Source of the DNA: Celoporthe dispersa
Taxonomy: Eukaryota > Ascomycota > Sordariomycetes > Diaporthales > Cryphonectriaceae
DNA length: 64,000 bases
Direction of reading: 5' to 3'
Assembly: GCA_016584495.1 (NCBI GenBank)
Contig: WAID01000006.1
Location: 1,736,001-1,800,000 of the forward strand
A program made the translations under genes and the position numbers. Positions 24,257 to 35,227 of this stretch are shown here, piece after piece. The notes beneath the pieces were generated by a model that saw only the letters and a list, made by a program, of their open reading frames with translations, had not been told where the DNA came from and searched no databases. Positions within the stretch are counted from its first letter, which is position 1. Every line of letters begins with the position of its first letter.

Positions 24257-26140
24257 TCAGGGAAAGTTCCCAGTCTCGCCCGCAAGGCTCGCCTGCGGGA
24301 CCCCGGGGTCCGTCGTGAACGCCTCCGTGGAGCTCAGGTTGGCCACCCGCCCCAGGAGCACCTCGAGCTGCCTGAAGGCGGCAGACGGCGCGTACTGCGG
24401 GATCATGTGGCCAGACAGGTCGACGCCGACAAAGGTAAGGCCGCGCTCGGAGACGACAGAGCCGAAGACGCCGGCGCCGGCGAGCGTGGGCAGGCTGGTG
24501 TAGTCGTTGTAGGGGACGTAGAAGGGGTCGGTAGGGTAGGACGAGAAGCCCTGCTGGCCGCCCCAGGTCATGTTCTGCAGCTGCAGCAGGGTGCCGTTGG
24601 CGATGAGGATCATGTCGAGCCCGCCGTGGCCGATGATGACGTTCTGGGTGCGGTCGATGACGCCCGGGAGGACGGTCACGGCCGAGGGGAGGGAGGTGTC
24701 GTCGCCGCGGACAAAGACGTTCTCGTTGGAACACTCGTCCCACTCGATGTGCGGGGCGTGGATGGCGTCCTGCACGTCGGTGCGGTTGAAGTAGATGAAG
24801 GCGCCGTCGGGCTCGTACTCGAAGCTCCCGGGGAAGCCGAGGACGTCCCACAGCAGGGGGGCAGGTGGTGGCGACCTGGTAGATGTCGAAGCACGGGTTG
24901 GTCAGCGACACGGCGTCGAAGACGTCGTAGTAGATGCTGACGCAGCTGTAGTCGTTGATGCTGGGAAGGTCCTCGTAGGCGGGGAGGGAGGCCGTGGGCG
25001 GGAAGGCGAGGTACTCGTCGCGGAAGGCGGCGTAGCCACAGCTCTCGTCGCGGGCGCGGATGTCGGCCATGAAAGTGTCGTTGAGCATGAAGAGGCCGCT
25101 CCAGGTCTCGACGAACGGCACCGTGACGTATTCGGCCTGGAGGTCGGAGTAGGCGATGGACGGATCATAGACCATGATCCCTTCGACGCCGTAATATGTC
25201 GTGTCGTTGGTGTCCAGCATGGCGCTGGCGATGTAAGGGACAAACATGCCAGCGTACGACTCGCCCGCGATGTAGACCTTGTACCCTTGCATGCCGAAGG
25301 TGTCGACAAAGTTCTTGAACCAGCTCATGAACTGCGCCGCAACGTCCTCCTCGTTTGTGGCCGTGACAGTGCCCTGCGAGAAGCCCGTGCCGATGGGCTG
25401 CTCGACCCAGACGACGTGGGTGAGGTGGTGCCAGCTCCAGGGGTTCTCGACCGGCTTGAAGGTGCCATACTGCCAGAGGAAAGGACCGTTCTCCTGCAGG
25501 AAACCTTCAAGAGACGAGCAGCCGGGCTAGACACATGGGCATGTGAGTGAGCAGCTCTGGGATCGTCGTGCCTGGAACCGACCGAGGCGAAGTCAGGGAG
25601 GGGGGAGGGGGTCTTACACCTCCATTGAGCCAGATCAGGATCTCCTTCTCAGCCGCCGCGTTCGTCGATGGGAAGAACCAGTAGAACAGGTAGTTGCCGT
25701 CTGCGTCTGTCGTCACTGGGATTGATCCAGCATAGGACTCGCCGACGTCAAAGTCCACGTCGGGTATCGCAGTACCATCCACAAGGAACTCTAGTTACAG
25801 GCGCAAGGAGCCAAAATCAGCTTGCTGCCTCTTCACCAACAGGAAAGGAGGGTTCAACTCTCAACGCATGGAAGAGGGTTGTCTTTTTCTTTTCTTTTTT
25901 TTTTTTTTTTGTCTTTCCTTCTCACTTACTTGCTGTGGCGTTTGTCAGGAACTGATACTGGGTAGTATTGTCCCTCTTGTATCCGTGATGCTCCTGGCGT
26001 TTCTTAGGCACGTCGGCCTCAGGGACGACTCTACCAGCTTCCGCACGCCTCTTGTCAAAGGCACCGACATGGCGCGTCGACCGCGTGGCGCAGGCGGCGC
26101 CCGCCAGAGCCAGAGGGCAGAGGAGCTGGGACCAACGCAT
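24257..26140 (-). CDS. Secreted serine carboxypeptidase (S10), one apparent single-base insertion
   Basis: Exons on the minus strand are 26140-25930, 25790-25618 and 25526-24257, with introns of 139 nt (GTAAGT...ACTAG) and 91 nt (GTAAGA...GTCTAG). The second junction rebuilds the oxyanion-hole motif 'WLNGGPGCSS'. Catalytic residues are the Ser in 'GESYAG', the Asp in 'GGLDMILIANGT' and the His in 'SGHMIPQYAP'. The N-terminus 'MRWSQLLCPLALAGAACA' is a signal peptide, followed by a propeptide-like region with Lys-Arg sites, so the enzyme is secreted or vacuolar. The literal frame breaks in six Gs on the plus strand (24856-24861). With five, the protein reads 'TTCPLLWDVLGFPG', as expected, and totals 550 aa. 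Several Asn-x-Ser/Thr sites fit secretion. Confidence 0.9.
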
Positions 26141-27313
26141 CTCGGGACTTGTCGTCACAGAGGCAGAGGCAACTGAGGATTCGGGGCCGTCCTGTGAGAG
26201 TGAGAGAGCCGAGAGGGGGACAGAGTGAGCGGAGAGGAGAACAGGCCTTCTCCTCCCTCCCCTCCTCCTCGTCGAACCATATGGGCCGAGCAAAGCGCTA
26301 TATTATAGACTGGACGTGCGCCACACATGCTAGAGGAGAGTAGCGATGATCACCTTGTCATCGCGCATTGAGGTGGCGATCCTGGTCGCCGAGGTGGTAG
26401 CCCCGCTGGTTAGGTGGGTAGCACTATGAGGACTGCCCCCCTGCCCTGCCCCTCGTTGGTATGCGATGCACTCACGAGTTATTACCACGCAACAATCACA
26501 CCCAGAACCGGACGGACAGATAAGAGAGGGGCTTGGAGGGGGGCCAACACGGAGATGGAAACGTTGCTCCGCTGCGACGTGGGAGGTTGGGCCCCGAGCG
26601 AGCAGGATCACCTCGTCGAAGCACTTGCCAGAGAAATTGCAGGGTCGCCCACGGATGATGAAGTCATCGTTGCGACGGGGTGTTCACACACAATTCTCAA
26701 TACAAGATCGGTCAGCTGTGGGTAGAACACAGTACTACCATGTATGTATGTCTCAGACTCCTCGGCGTAAGCAGCACGAACCAATTAGCCCGTGCAAGAT
26801 AGAGAGAGCTTGTGCTGGTCGCCAGTGGTGTTGCGGTACTGCCGGTCGACAGTGCATTGATTGTGGAGTTGGGTGCGGGCTTGGCCCGTTTAGGGAGGTG
26901 GCTCAGGAACGCGGCCAGGCGAGGCTGGGATGTAAGGCTGGGATGGACCTGTCCTTGCCGGCTAGCCGCTGATAAAGAACAATTCTAGAAGACTCGTACA
27001 TACTATGATAGTAGGCGGAAAAATCTGTGGCTCCTTCTGGGCCTAGAGCTAAGCATTGGTCGGCACGGGGAGACAAGACTTCGGTGTTTGTTGGTTTATA
27101 TTGCAGTCATGAGGAGGGGGAGAAGGTCTGAGGCCCCTTCCGGCAGTATTGGACAGCCTTGCGCGATGGCAGCTCTAAGGACAGGACAAGCAAGCACCCG
27201 AGTCCACGGGAAAGGCCGGTCTGATGCTGGGCAGATCGTCTTGAGAATTTTCCTGCGTTGTGAGATGGTATCATTGTGTAGCCGAGATGGGTCCCGTCAA
27301 GCCTCGCTGGGGC
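26141..27313. other. No gene seen; promoter side of the carboxypeptidase gene
   Basis: About 1.2 kb between the carboxypeptidase start and the release-factor stop. Scattered short frames have no family sequence. The first 150 nt upstream of the carboxypeptidase ATG are purine-rich on the plus strand. Confidence 0.45.
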
Positions 27314-27337
27314 CTATTTCTTCCCCTTGCCCTGCTT

Positions 27338-27368
<31 letters not shown>

Positions 27369-28647
27369 TCTTCCTCGGCAAGGACCGCCTCGATGTCCCT
27401 GGCAAGACGCCACTCCTTGACACTGTCGATGACCCTGTCGAGGGTCTCGCCGCCCTGGAGGACGTTGGGGAGGTTGTGGGTGTCGACGCCGCTCCGGTGG
27501 TCCGAGCAGCGGTCTTGACTGTAGTTGTACGTCCTGATCTTGTCTCCCCGGGTGATCTTGTCCTTGGACAGGACGCTGTCCCTGAGGTTCTTGGCCTCTT
27601 CCTCCCGAGCCTCGCGGCGCGCGACGGCGATCCTCGACCGCAGGATCTTCCACGCGGCATCCCTGTTGGCCTGCTGGGACCGCTGGTCCTGCATGCTGAC
27701 CTGGGTGCCCGTCGGCACATGTGTCAGCCGGATGGCCGACTCCGTCTTGTTGACGTGCTGGCCGCCTGCACCCCTCGCCCTCATGGTCTCGACCCTGACC
27801 TCGGCCGGGTCGATGTAGAAGTCACTCTCGGGGTTGTTGAAGTCGTTCGCGCCGGACCCGCCGCTCTCGGGGAAGGAGGGCAGCACCCACACCGCCACGG
27901 CGCTGGTGTGCGTCCGGCCCTTGCTCTCCGTGACCGGCACCCTCTGGACGCGGTGTATGCCCGCCTCGTTGCGGAACAGGTCGAAGGCGCCGGGCACCTG
28001 CACCTCCAGCACGGCCTCCTGCAGGGGCAGCTCGCCGTCGGAGCCCTTGACGTCGCCCGCGCCGTCCGCCGTCTCGTACTTGACCACCTTGGTCCGGTAG
28101 CCCTTGCGCTGGCAGTAGAGCTGGTACATCTTGAAGAGCGAGTCCGTGAAGAAACGGCCCTCGATACCTCCAGGCCCGGGGCGGAACTCGAGGATGCAGG
28201 GCAGGTCGGCGTACGGGTCCGCGGGGGTCAGGCTGGCGGAGAGCTTGTGGCCCAGCCTCCCGATCTGGTCGTGCGTCGTCTGGAGCTCCTCCTGGGCGAG
28301 CTGCCGCATCTCTTCGTCCTTGGACTGGAGCAGCGCCCTCAGCTCCGAGAGCGAGGACTGCGCCGTCTCATACTCTCGGAGGGCAGACGCAACGCCGGCG
28401 ATCTCGCCCGCACGCCTGGCGATCTTGGAGTCGAAGTCGCTGGCGAGCTCCTCGTTGAGCCGGTCGTGTTCGGCTGCGAGCTTGCGGGCGCGCTCAAGCA
28501 GGATCTGGGGGAGGACAGGACGGACTTCTGCGCGGACGGAGGACAGGACATTAGGAGGCTGTTTCTGAGGAGGACGAGTATTGTGGGTTGATCGTCAGGT
28601 GGGAAGGCGGGATTCTAGGCACACCTACCAGTTGTGGCTCTCCTCAT
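27314..28647 (-). CDS. mrf1: Mitochondrial peptide chain release factor 1 (GGQ)
   Basis: Class I release factor that terminates mitochondrial translation at UAA/UAG. The main exon is 28527-27314. An upstream 19-nt start exon (28647-28629) fits by phase across a 101-nt intron (GTAGGT...GCGCAG), giving 410 aa. The catalytic 'GAGGQHVNK' has GGQ at ~261-263. A PVT tripeptide ('RVPVTESKGRTHTS') lies in the codon-recognition region. The core 'EFRPGPGGIEGRFF' and C-terminal 'NYSQDRCSDHRSG' are RF1-type, and the tail is Ala/Thr/Lys-rich. The N-terminus is the weak part: the modelled start has no obvious mitochondrial presequence, and the true first exon could be elsewhere. The body from ~28500 down is certain. 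Confidence 0.88.
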
Positions 28648-29586
28648 AAATTGTAGAGGTATTGCTCGCAATGGCCTCTTCAGACAGCGCCCACACACCC
28701 ATGATCCCGCCAACATGGTCGGGCATTATCGGGTGTGAAGCTTGGAAGAGTTCACCTTTCTTTTTCGGCAGCTCGCGCAGTAAGTTCTCGAGCAACTTTG
28801 ACTTGGTTCCATGTTCCTGCAGATCGCCCCAGAAATTACTTGCCTGCCGGGAAAGACGGCGTGTGACAGGACGACACCATAGGGTATCATCAGGAGGCGC
28901 TCATTCGAGGAGTCACTACGACGGGGAATTCTCAAATTTAATTTTCTATAATGATCCAAACTGGAGCCCTCATGGCTTGATCTTGAATCTGATCAATCTA
29001 TCTATATGCGCAACTGCAAGACTAGCATTCTCTCTCCCTCCTCAAGTTTTTGGTCATGAGACGGTACGTACCTGAGCTGGTCCCACACGCTGATTGGTTG
29101 GTACTGGCAGAATGAGAATGAGGAATACAGCAATTCATCAACAACCTACCTTTTTTACCACATAAAATTAGACTCGCCGGTGACTCCTTGGGAGATTTGA
29201 GTGTGCACGGCTGGCTAGAATGAATTGACTCATTGTTGAGCTGCCGAAACGGTGCCAGAATGAGAGATGGTGTACATAGTACCTAAGTACATCTTCAATA
29301 TGAGTACAACTGGCAAGTACCCTCGCGAGGACTCGCCCCACCCTTTGTGCCCCTCCAACTTTTTGACCCCTCCAACCCAAAACCTCCTCCTGTGACAGTC
29401 ACAACAGTCACTGCAGTATCTCGCAGGTCCACCTCGCTCGACCACCCACCACTCACCCCCTTTCACTCCACAATTGGACCTCACACACACACACAGGATC
29501 CATCTCTTCCATTGAGAAGAAGAGGGTATCCCACAACCGCAGCTCACCCCATCTCGGCCGAACCAACCCAGGTCGGGCCTCCCACG
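28648..29586. promoter_or_regulatory. Shared upstream region of mrf1 (-) and the TrpRS gene (+)
   Basis: Divergent spacer. Its TrpRS-proximal part is C/T-rich with a (ca)n stretch at 29483-29494. Its mrf1-proximal part contains an unexplained 91-codon minus-strand open frame (28900-28625), reported as a finding. Confidence 0.4.
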
Positions 29587-30651
29587 ATGAGCAGTGTCAC
29601 TGCCGAGGCTCTCAAGGAGTCTCCCGTCCCGGCGGAGACGAGCACGGGCAGACAGACTGTCGACCCGTACAATGTGCAGGGAGAGGTCGACGAGCACGGC
29701 AACGTCAAGGCCATCGACTATGACAAGCTCATTGTCGAGTTCGGCACCAAGCGTATCGACCAGGAGCTCCTCGACCGCTTCGAGCGGGTCACCGGCCAGC
29801 GCCCCCACCGCTTCATGCGTCGCGGTATCGTCTTTAGCCACCGCGACCTCGAGGTCATCCTCAACAGGTACGAGAAGGGGGAGCCCTTCTTCCTGTACAC
29901 GGGCCGCGGCCCGAGCTCCGACAGCATGCACATCGGCCACACCATCCCCTTCTCCTTCACCAAGTGGCTCTCCGATGTGCTCAACGTGCCCCCTGGTCAT
30001 CATGTTGACCGACGACGAGAAGTTCCTCTTCAACGAGAAGCTGACCATCGACGACGTCTACCGCTTCTCCCGCGAGAACACAAAGGACATCGTCTCGTGC
30101 GGCTTCGATGTCAAGAAGACCTTCATCTTCAGCGACCTCGAGTATATGGGCGGCGCCTTCTACAAGAACGTCCTGCGGGTCGCCAAGCTCATCACCTACA
30201 ACCAGTCCCGGGCCATCTTTGGCTCGGACGGGAGCACGAACGTCGGCAGGATCCACTTCGGCGCCATCCAAGGATCAACGGCGTTTGCCTCCACGTTCCC
30301 TCACATATTCGGCGAGGACAGAAGTATCACTGACCAGATCCCCTGCCTGTACGTTCTTCCCTTCTCTCTCCCCCCAGCGACCGCTTCCTCCTCTGGGCCC
30401 GTCACAACTGCTAACGAGAGTGATTTAGTATCCCTTGTGCCATCGACCAGGATCCTTACTTCCGTATGACCAGGGACGTTGCTGCGCGCCTTCACATCGC
30501 CAAGCCGTCGCTGATCCACGCCCGCTTCCTGGATGCCCTGCAGGGCCCTGGATCCAAGATGTCTGCGTCTGTTGATTCTTCGGCCATCTTTATGAAGGAT
30601 ACGCCGAACCAGATCAAGAACGTAAGTCAACGGCAGGCAGGGACAGAGAGG

Positions 30652-30682
<31 letters not shown>

Positions 30683-31293
30683 TATTGGTGCTTAGCTGAG
30701 TATGTATGCTGACCCCAATTCTCAGAAAATCAACAAGTACGCGTTCAGTGGAGGCAAAGAGACCGTGGAAGAGCACCGAGAGAAGGGCGGCGACCCCGAT
30801 GTCGACGTCAGCTTCCAGTACCTGGTGAGTGCATCCTCTTGGTGGAGAAGCCCTTGTCTCGGGCATCGACGGCTGACCTATACCTCAGAGATACTTCATG
30901 GAGGACGACGACGAGCTGCAGAGGATACACGACGCGTACAAGAAGGGCGAGATGCTGACGGGAGAGCTCAAGGCCATCTGCATCAAGTACCTGCAGGAGT
31001 ACGTGCAGGAGTTCCAGGACAACCGCGCCAAGGTGACGGAGAAGACAGTGGACGAGTTCTGGGCGGTGCGGCCTCTGAACGACTGCACGGGCAATCCGAA
31101 AGCACCACTCACCCTACCCCTCCGGGCCAAGGCTTCGGCTGGTGGTGCCACCGGGGAGGGTGCAGGCGACGGGCAGGCGGGCGACGGTAAGATGTCCAAG
31201 AGCCAGCTCAAAAAGATCGAGAAGGAGAAGCAGATTGCCGCCAAGAAGGCCGCCAAGGCCGCCGAGAAGGACGCGGCCAAGGCTGCGTCCTAG
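29587..31293 (+). CDS. Cytosolic tryptophanyl-tRNA synthetase, one apparent single-base insertion
   Basis: Class I aminoacyl-tRNA synthetase that charges tRNA-Trp. Exons are 29587-30348, 30429-30621, 30726-30824 and 30889-31293 with introns of 80, 104 and 64 nt; the second contains a TA microsatellite. The HIGH motif is 'HIGH' at 115-118 and the KMSKS equivalent is 'KMSAS' near 297-301. Both are eukaryotic TrpRS-like, with 'FLYTGRGPSSDSMHIGH'. The C-terminus adds a Lys/Ala-rich helix. Literal translation fails at five Cs (29989-29993). With four, the frame runs 'DVLNVPLVIMLTDDEKF', the family sequence, and the coding total is 1458 nt (485 aa). An interrupted essential gene is unlikely, so I treat the extra C as a sequence error first. 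Confidence 0.93.
30651..30678. repeat. TA dinucleotide microsatellite in a TrpRS intron
   Basis: About 13 uninterrupted TA units within the second intron, about 30 nt after the donor site. Confidence 0.9.
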
Positions 31294-32304
31294 GTGGTAG
31301 TTGTTCAAGGCGAGCGGCGGCATGGCGCTCAAAAGGCAGGATGCTGCTCTAAACTCTATAGATGTCGACAATGAAGGCTCGCCCGTACATAGAATACAGC
31401 TTCCGTGTATATACACACTCGCCTCTTGGCGGCTCACAGTAAATGGTCTCTCTGTTGGGGATGTACAGCTTTGAAAGCGACCTGGCAAGGCGGGTATCGT
31501 AGCGAGACTATGGTCTCTCGTCCACACGCAGGTCAACCAGCGCGTTTCGGACAAAAGTGTGAGAGGAGGTCAGACAGTTCCAACAAGTGTCTGAAAAACA
31601 GACCAAGAAAAGAAAAACTAAAAACTAATAGTGATGAAGCTCATGACACCTACCCTCGAGTATAAGATAGACGGGCCAATCGCATCTTGCCGGTCGTCCA
31701 CCTGGGAAACCTTGCCGGTGTTCGGGTAGGGGGGGGGCCATAGGCTATTCTCGATAAGCCCCCTCCCTACTGCGCCAGTGTGCCCCCATACTACCACCAC
31801 AGCACTACAGGCTACAGCGCTATAAACCTAGCCCCTCTCAACTGAACCCTGCAACGTTTGGGGGGGGGGGGGATGGGAGCAAGTATATGCGAGGAGATCT
31901 CCGCGGATCGGGCCACCGGCAAAAAGCATCCCCCAAAGCCTGGGCGAGGGTGTGTTTTATTAGAGGGGTTTCTTGGACGTCGACGGCGAGAGACGTCTAG
32001 TTGGAGAGGACATCCATGATTCGCAGACGCTGAGTGATTCCTGGACAGCGACAAGGTCAGAATCCTCTTCTCGCTCTCATGTGAGAGCTTGCACTAAAAA
32101 AAAAAAAAGAAAAAGATACACACACACACTCACTCACTCTCTGCCTCCTGCTTCATATATACTTGTCACTCACACAACCGGCAAATACGTACCCGTCATC
32201 CTCCTCCTCCTCTTGGCTGGGCATCTCGTCTCCTACCCAACCAGCTCAGCTCTCTTTGCCTTTTTCCTTCTTCTTTCCTCTTTCCTTTTTTTCTCACCAA
32301 AGAA
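31294..32304. promoter_or_regulatory. Upstream region of the GGT gene; CT-rich leader
   Basis: TrpRS 3'UTR followed by the GGT promoter. G run at 31860-31872, A run at 32095-32108 and (ac)n at 32118-32128. A T/C tract from ~32255 to 32297 ends in 'caccaaagaa' before the ATG. Such pyrimidine tracts ahead of starts are common in filamentous fungi. No gene is seen. Confidence 0.5.
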
Positions 32305-34398
32305 ATGCCCCTCTCGACGCCTTCGCTGTTCCCTCCCGGGGCCATCGAGTTCTCCAAGTTCAACAGCAGGAGGAGCGTGGTCCACAGCACCAAGGGCATC
32401 GTCGCGTGCACGCAGCCGCTGGCGGCGAAATGTGGTATTGACATTCTCAACGCCGGGGGCAATGCGGCTGTGAGTTTCTTGATAATTCTCTCTTCTTTGT
32501 TTTTTGTCTCTCTCTCTCTCTTTCTCTTGTGTCTGTGTCTCTTCCAAAGAAAAGAAGAAGAACTGACCAGAATTTTCTGAAAAAGGACGCCGCCGTCGCT
32601 GTTGGTACGTGATGTTCATAATTTTCTTCTCCTCTTACCCTCTTGAGAGAGAGAGAGAGAGAGAGAGAGCCAGCCGATGGACAGGTATCTATATATAAAG
32701 GACACACCTTGTTGACAATGATAATATCTGTCCCAGCCGCCGGCATGAACATGACAGAGCCCTGCTCCACCGGCATAGGAGGCGACATGTTCTGCCTCTA
32801 CTACGACGCCGCCACCTCCACCGTCCACGCCCTCAACGGCTCCGGCCGCTCGGGAAGCAAATGCACGCTCCCCCGGCTCCGCTCCGACCTGGGCCTCCCC
32901 TTCTGGCGGGGACGACGGTGCCGATGCCACCACAGGCCCACGCACCGCCAAGATCCCCATGTCCAGCGTGCACGCCGTCACCGTCCCCGGCGCGGCGGCA
33001 GGCTGGGCAGACACCGTCGCCCGCTTCGGCTCCGGCCGCCTCACCCTGGCGCAGGTCCTCGCGCCCGCCGTGAGCCTGGGCGAGGAGGGCTTCCCCGTCA
33101 GCGAGCTCGTGGCACACTACTGGGGCCGGGCGGAGCAGTCCATCCGCGACGCCAGCCCCAACTTTGCCGAGATGCTCAAGGCGGATCCTGGAGACGGCAG
33201 CGGCAGCGGCGACGGGTACCGAGCGCCGCGGGCGGGCGAGATCATGAAGAACCCCGCGCTGGCCAGGACGTTCCGCGCCCTGGGGGAGGAGGGCAAGAGG
33301 GGCTTCTACGCAGGGCGGGTGGCCGAGGAGCTGGTGAGGGTGGTGCAGGACCTGGGCGGGCACCTGGAGCTCGACGACCTCCTGCACCACGCCGAGGCCA
33401 GCGACAGCGGCGCCGACGCCGTCGAGCCCATCTCGCTCCAGTTCCGCGGGCAGGGCCTCGGCGCGCGCGGCGGCGGCCTCGAGCTCTGGGAGCACCCGCC
33501 CAACGGGCAGGGCATCGTGGCGCTGATGGCGCTGGGGATCATGCAGGAGCTGGAGAGACAGGGTAGGATCCCGACCTTCTCGGCGGCCGAGCACAACTCG
33601 GCGGCGTACCTGCACGCCGTCATCGAGTCCCTGCGCATCGCCTTTGCGGACGCGAGCTGGTTCGTCACGGACCCGGACGTCGTGCGCGTGCCGACCGCGG
33701 AGATGCTCTCGCCGGCGTACCTAGCAGAGCGGGCGCGCCTCTTCGACCCTGCGCGCGCCTCAGACGCCGGGTTCGGCCACGGCAGCCCGGCCCTCAACAG
33801 CAGCGACACCGTGTACTTTGCCTGTTCCGACAGCCAGGGCAACGCCATCAGCTTCATCAACTCCAACTACGGCGGGTTCGGCACCTGTATCATCCCCAGG
33901 GGCTGCGGCTTCACCCTGCAGAACCGCGGCGCCAACTTCGCCCTCGGCCCGGCAGACCACCCCAACATCTACGCCCCGCGCAAGAGGCCCTACCACACCA
34001 TCATCCCGGGCCTGGTGACCAACCTGGGCGACGGCAGCCTGCACTCGGTATTTGGCGTCATGGGCGGCTTCATGCAGCCCCAGGGCCACCTGCAGACCCT
34101 GCTGGGCCAGGTCGTCGCGGGCCTCAGCCCCCAGCAGGCCCTGGACGCGCCCAGGATCTGCATCGGCGCCAGCAGCGAGACCGTGGACATGCTCGTGAGC
34201 GTCGAGGAGGGCATGCCCGAGGAGACCGTCGAGGGGCTCAGGAGGCTGGGACACGAGGTCAAGGTCGTCAAGGGCATGGGCAGGGCACTGTTTGGTAGGG
34301 GCCAGATCATCAGGTGGACGGTGGACCCGGTCGAGGGCACCGGCGTGTGGTCGGCAGGGAGTGATCAGAGGGGCGACGGGGCCGCATATCCATTGTAG
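32305..34398 (+). CDS. Gamma-glutamyltranspeptidase family protein, one apparent single-base insertion
   Basis: N-terminal nucleophile hydrolase that self-cleaves and transfers or hydrolyses gamma-glutamyl groups such as that of glutathione. Exons are 32305-32469, a 19-nt exon 32586-32604, and 32737-34398. Junctions rebuild 'NAGGNAADAAVAVAAGMNMTEPC'-like family sequence. The predicted nucleophile is Thr419 in 'SSDTVYFACSD', followed by 'NAISFINSNYGGFG' and 'GCGFTLQNRGANF'. The literal frame breaks at 32901-32902 ('cccctt' before 'ctggcgg'). Without one T it reads on through 'GLPSGGDDG' to 'KIPMSSVHAVTVPGAAAGW', totalling 614 aa. No signal peptide or anchor is visible, so this is the soluble, bacterial-like GGT branch rather than the membrane-anchored vacuolar type. 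It is convergent with grx5, 139 nt away. Confidence 0.92.
32643..32669. repeat. GA dinucleotide run in a GGT intron
   Basis: A 25-nt (ga)n tract at 32645-32669 in the second GGT intron. The first intron carries a (tc)n run at ~32508-32522. Confidence 0.85.
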
Positions 34399-34537
34399 AT
34401 GGGTGTCTAGAGACCCGAGGTGTATGTACTCTTGCTCAATCAGGCGTCTCCTGATTCCGTGGCGCGATCCGGTCAGATCCATACCAGCCAGCAACCACAC
34501 TCGCACAGCCAGGTCCTCCTCGCCTGTGGGTATTCCC

Positions 34538-35227
34538 TTATTTCTGCTCAGGCTCGGCCTCCTCGGCAGGGGCCAAGACCTTCTTCTCCTCCAGCATCTT
34601 GGCCAGCTCTCCGTTCTGGTGCATCGAGACGAGGATATCGCAGCCGCCGATGAATTCTTTGTCGACGTACAGCTGGGGGATCGTAGGCCAGTCCGAATAC
34701 TCCTTGATGCCTGTCCGATGGTGGTCGTCGTCGCCCTACCCGTCAGCTTCCAGTTCTTCTCTTCCCTTCTGCCGTAACAACACGTGCTCCGCCGTGTGTA
34801 TGTGTGTACAAGACCCACCTGACCGCAGCTCCGCGTCCTCCAGCACGTTGAACGCGGCAAACTTGTTAGGGTCCACGCCCTGCAGGCCCAGGATCTGGAT
34901 GCTCGCCCTCGAGAAGCCGCACTGGGGCATCTCGGGTGTTCCCTTCATGAAGAGGACCACAGGTGCAGAGGCAACCGCCTTGTCGATGGCCTGTCTGGTC
35001 GCGTCGGAGAGGAGTCGTTGTTGTTGGGCGAGGCTCAGCATGGGGGACTTGATGTTGAGGAAGGCAGGCCTTGAGGCTTGCGCCGCCGCTGCCGGTCGCG
35101 CGGCCTGCCGGAGCAGATGCTACATTTTTGTTTCGGGGTGATTAGCTATAGTGAGTCACGGAGAGCATGTAGGAGCGGGTTGAGTCGGGGGATATCCTAC
35201 CGGTGAGAGTATTGATCTTGAGAGCAT
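34538..35227 (-). CDS. grx5: Mitochondrial monothiol glutaredoxin GRX5
   Basis: Fe-S cluster carrier of the mitochondrial assembly machinery. Exons on the minus strand are 35227-35201, 35119-34819 and 34710-34538, with introns of 81 and 108 nt, giving 166 aa. The N-terminal ~40 residues ('MLSRSILSPHLLRQAARPA', then Ala/Arg-rich) are a mitochondrial presequence. The active site 'CGFS' lies in 'KGTPEMPQCGFSRA'. 'WPTIPQLYVDKEFIGGCDIL' supplies the glutathione-binding TIPQL and GG motifs. A Glu/Lys tail ends the protein. An internal Met at 35041 gives a longer single-exon frame but would lose the presequence, so the spliced start is preferred. Confidence 0.95.

Noticed and set aside
27260..28591. 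443-codon plus-strand frame
   Set aside because: Antisense shadow of the release factor gene; no family motif and Leu/Val/Gly-biased composition.
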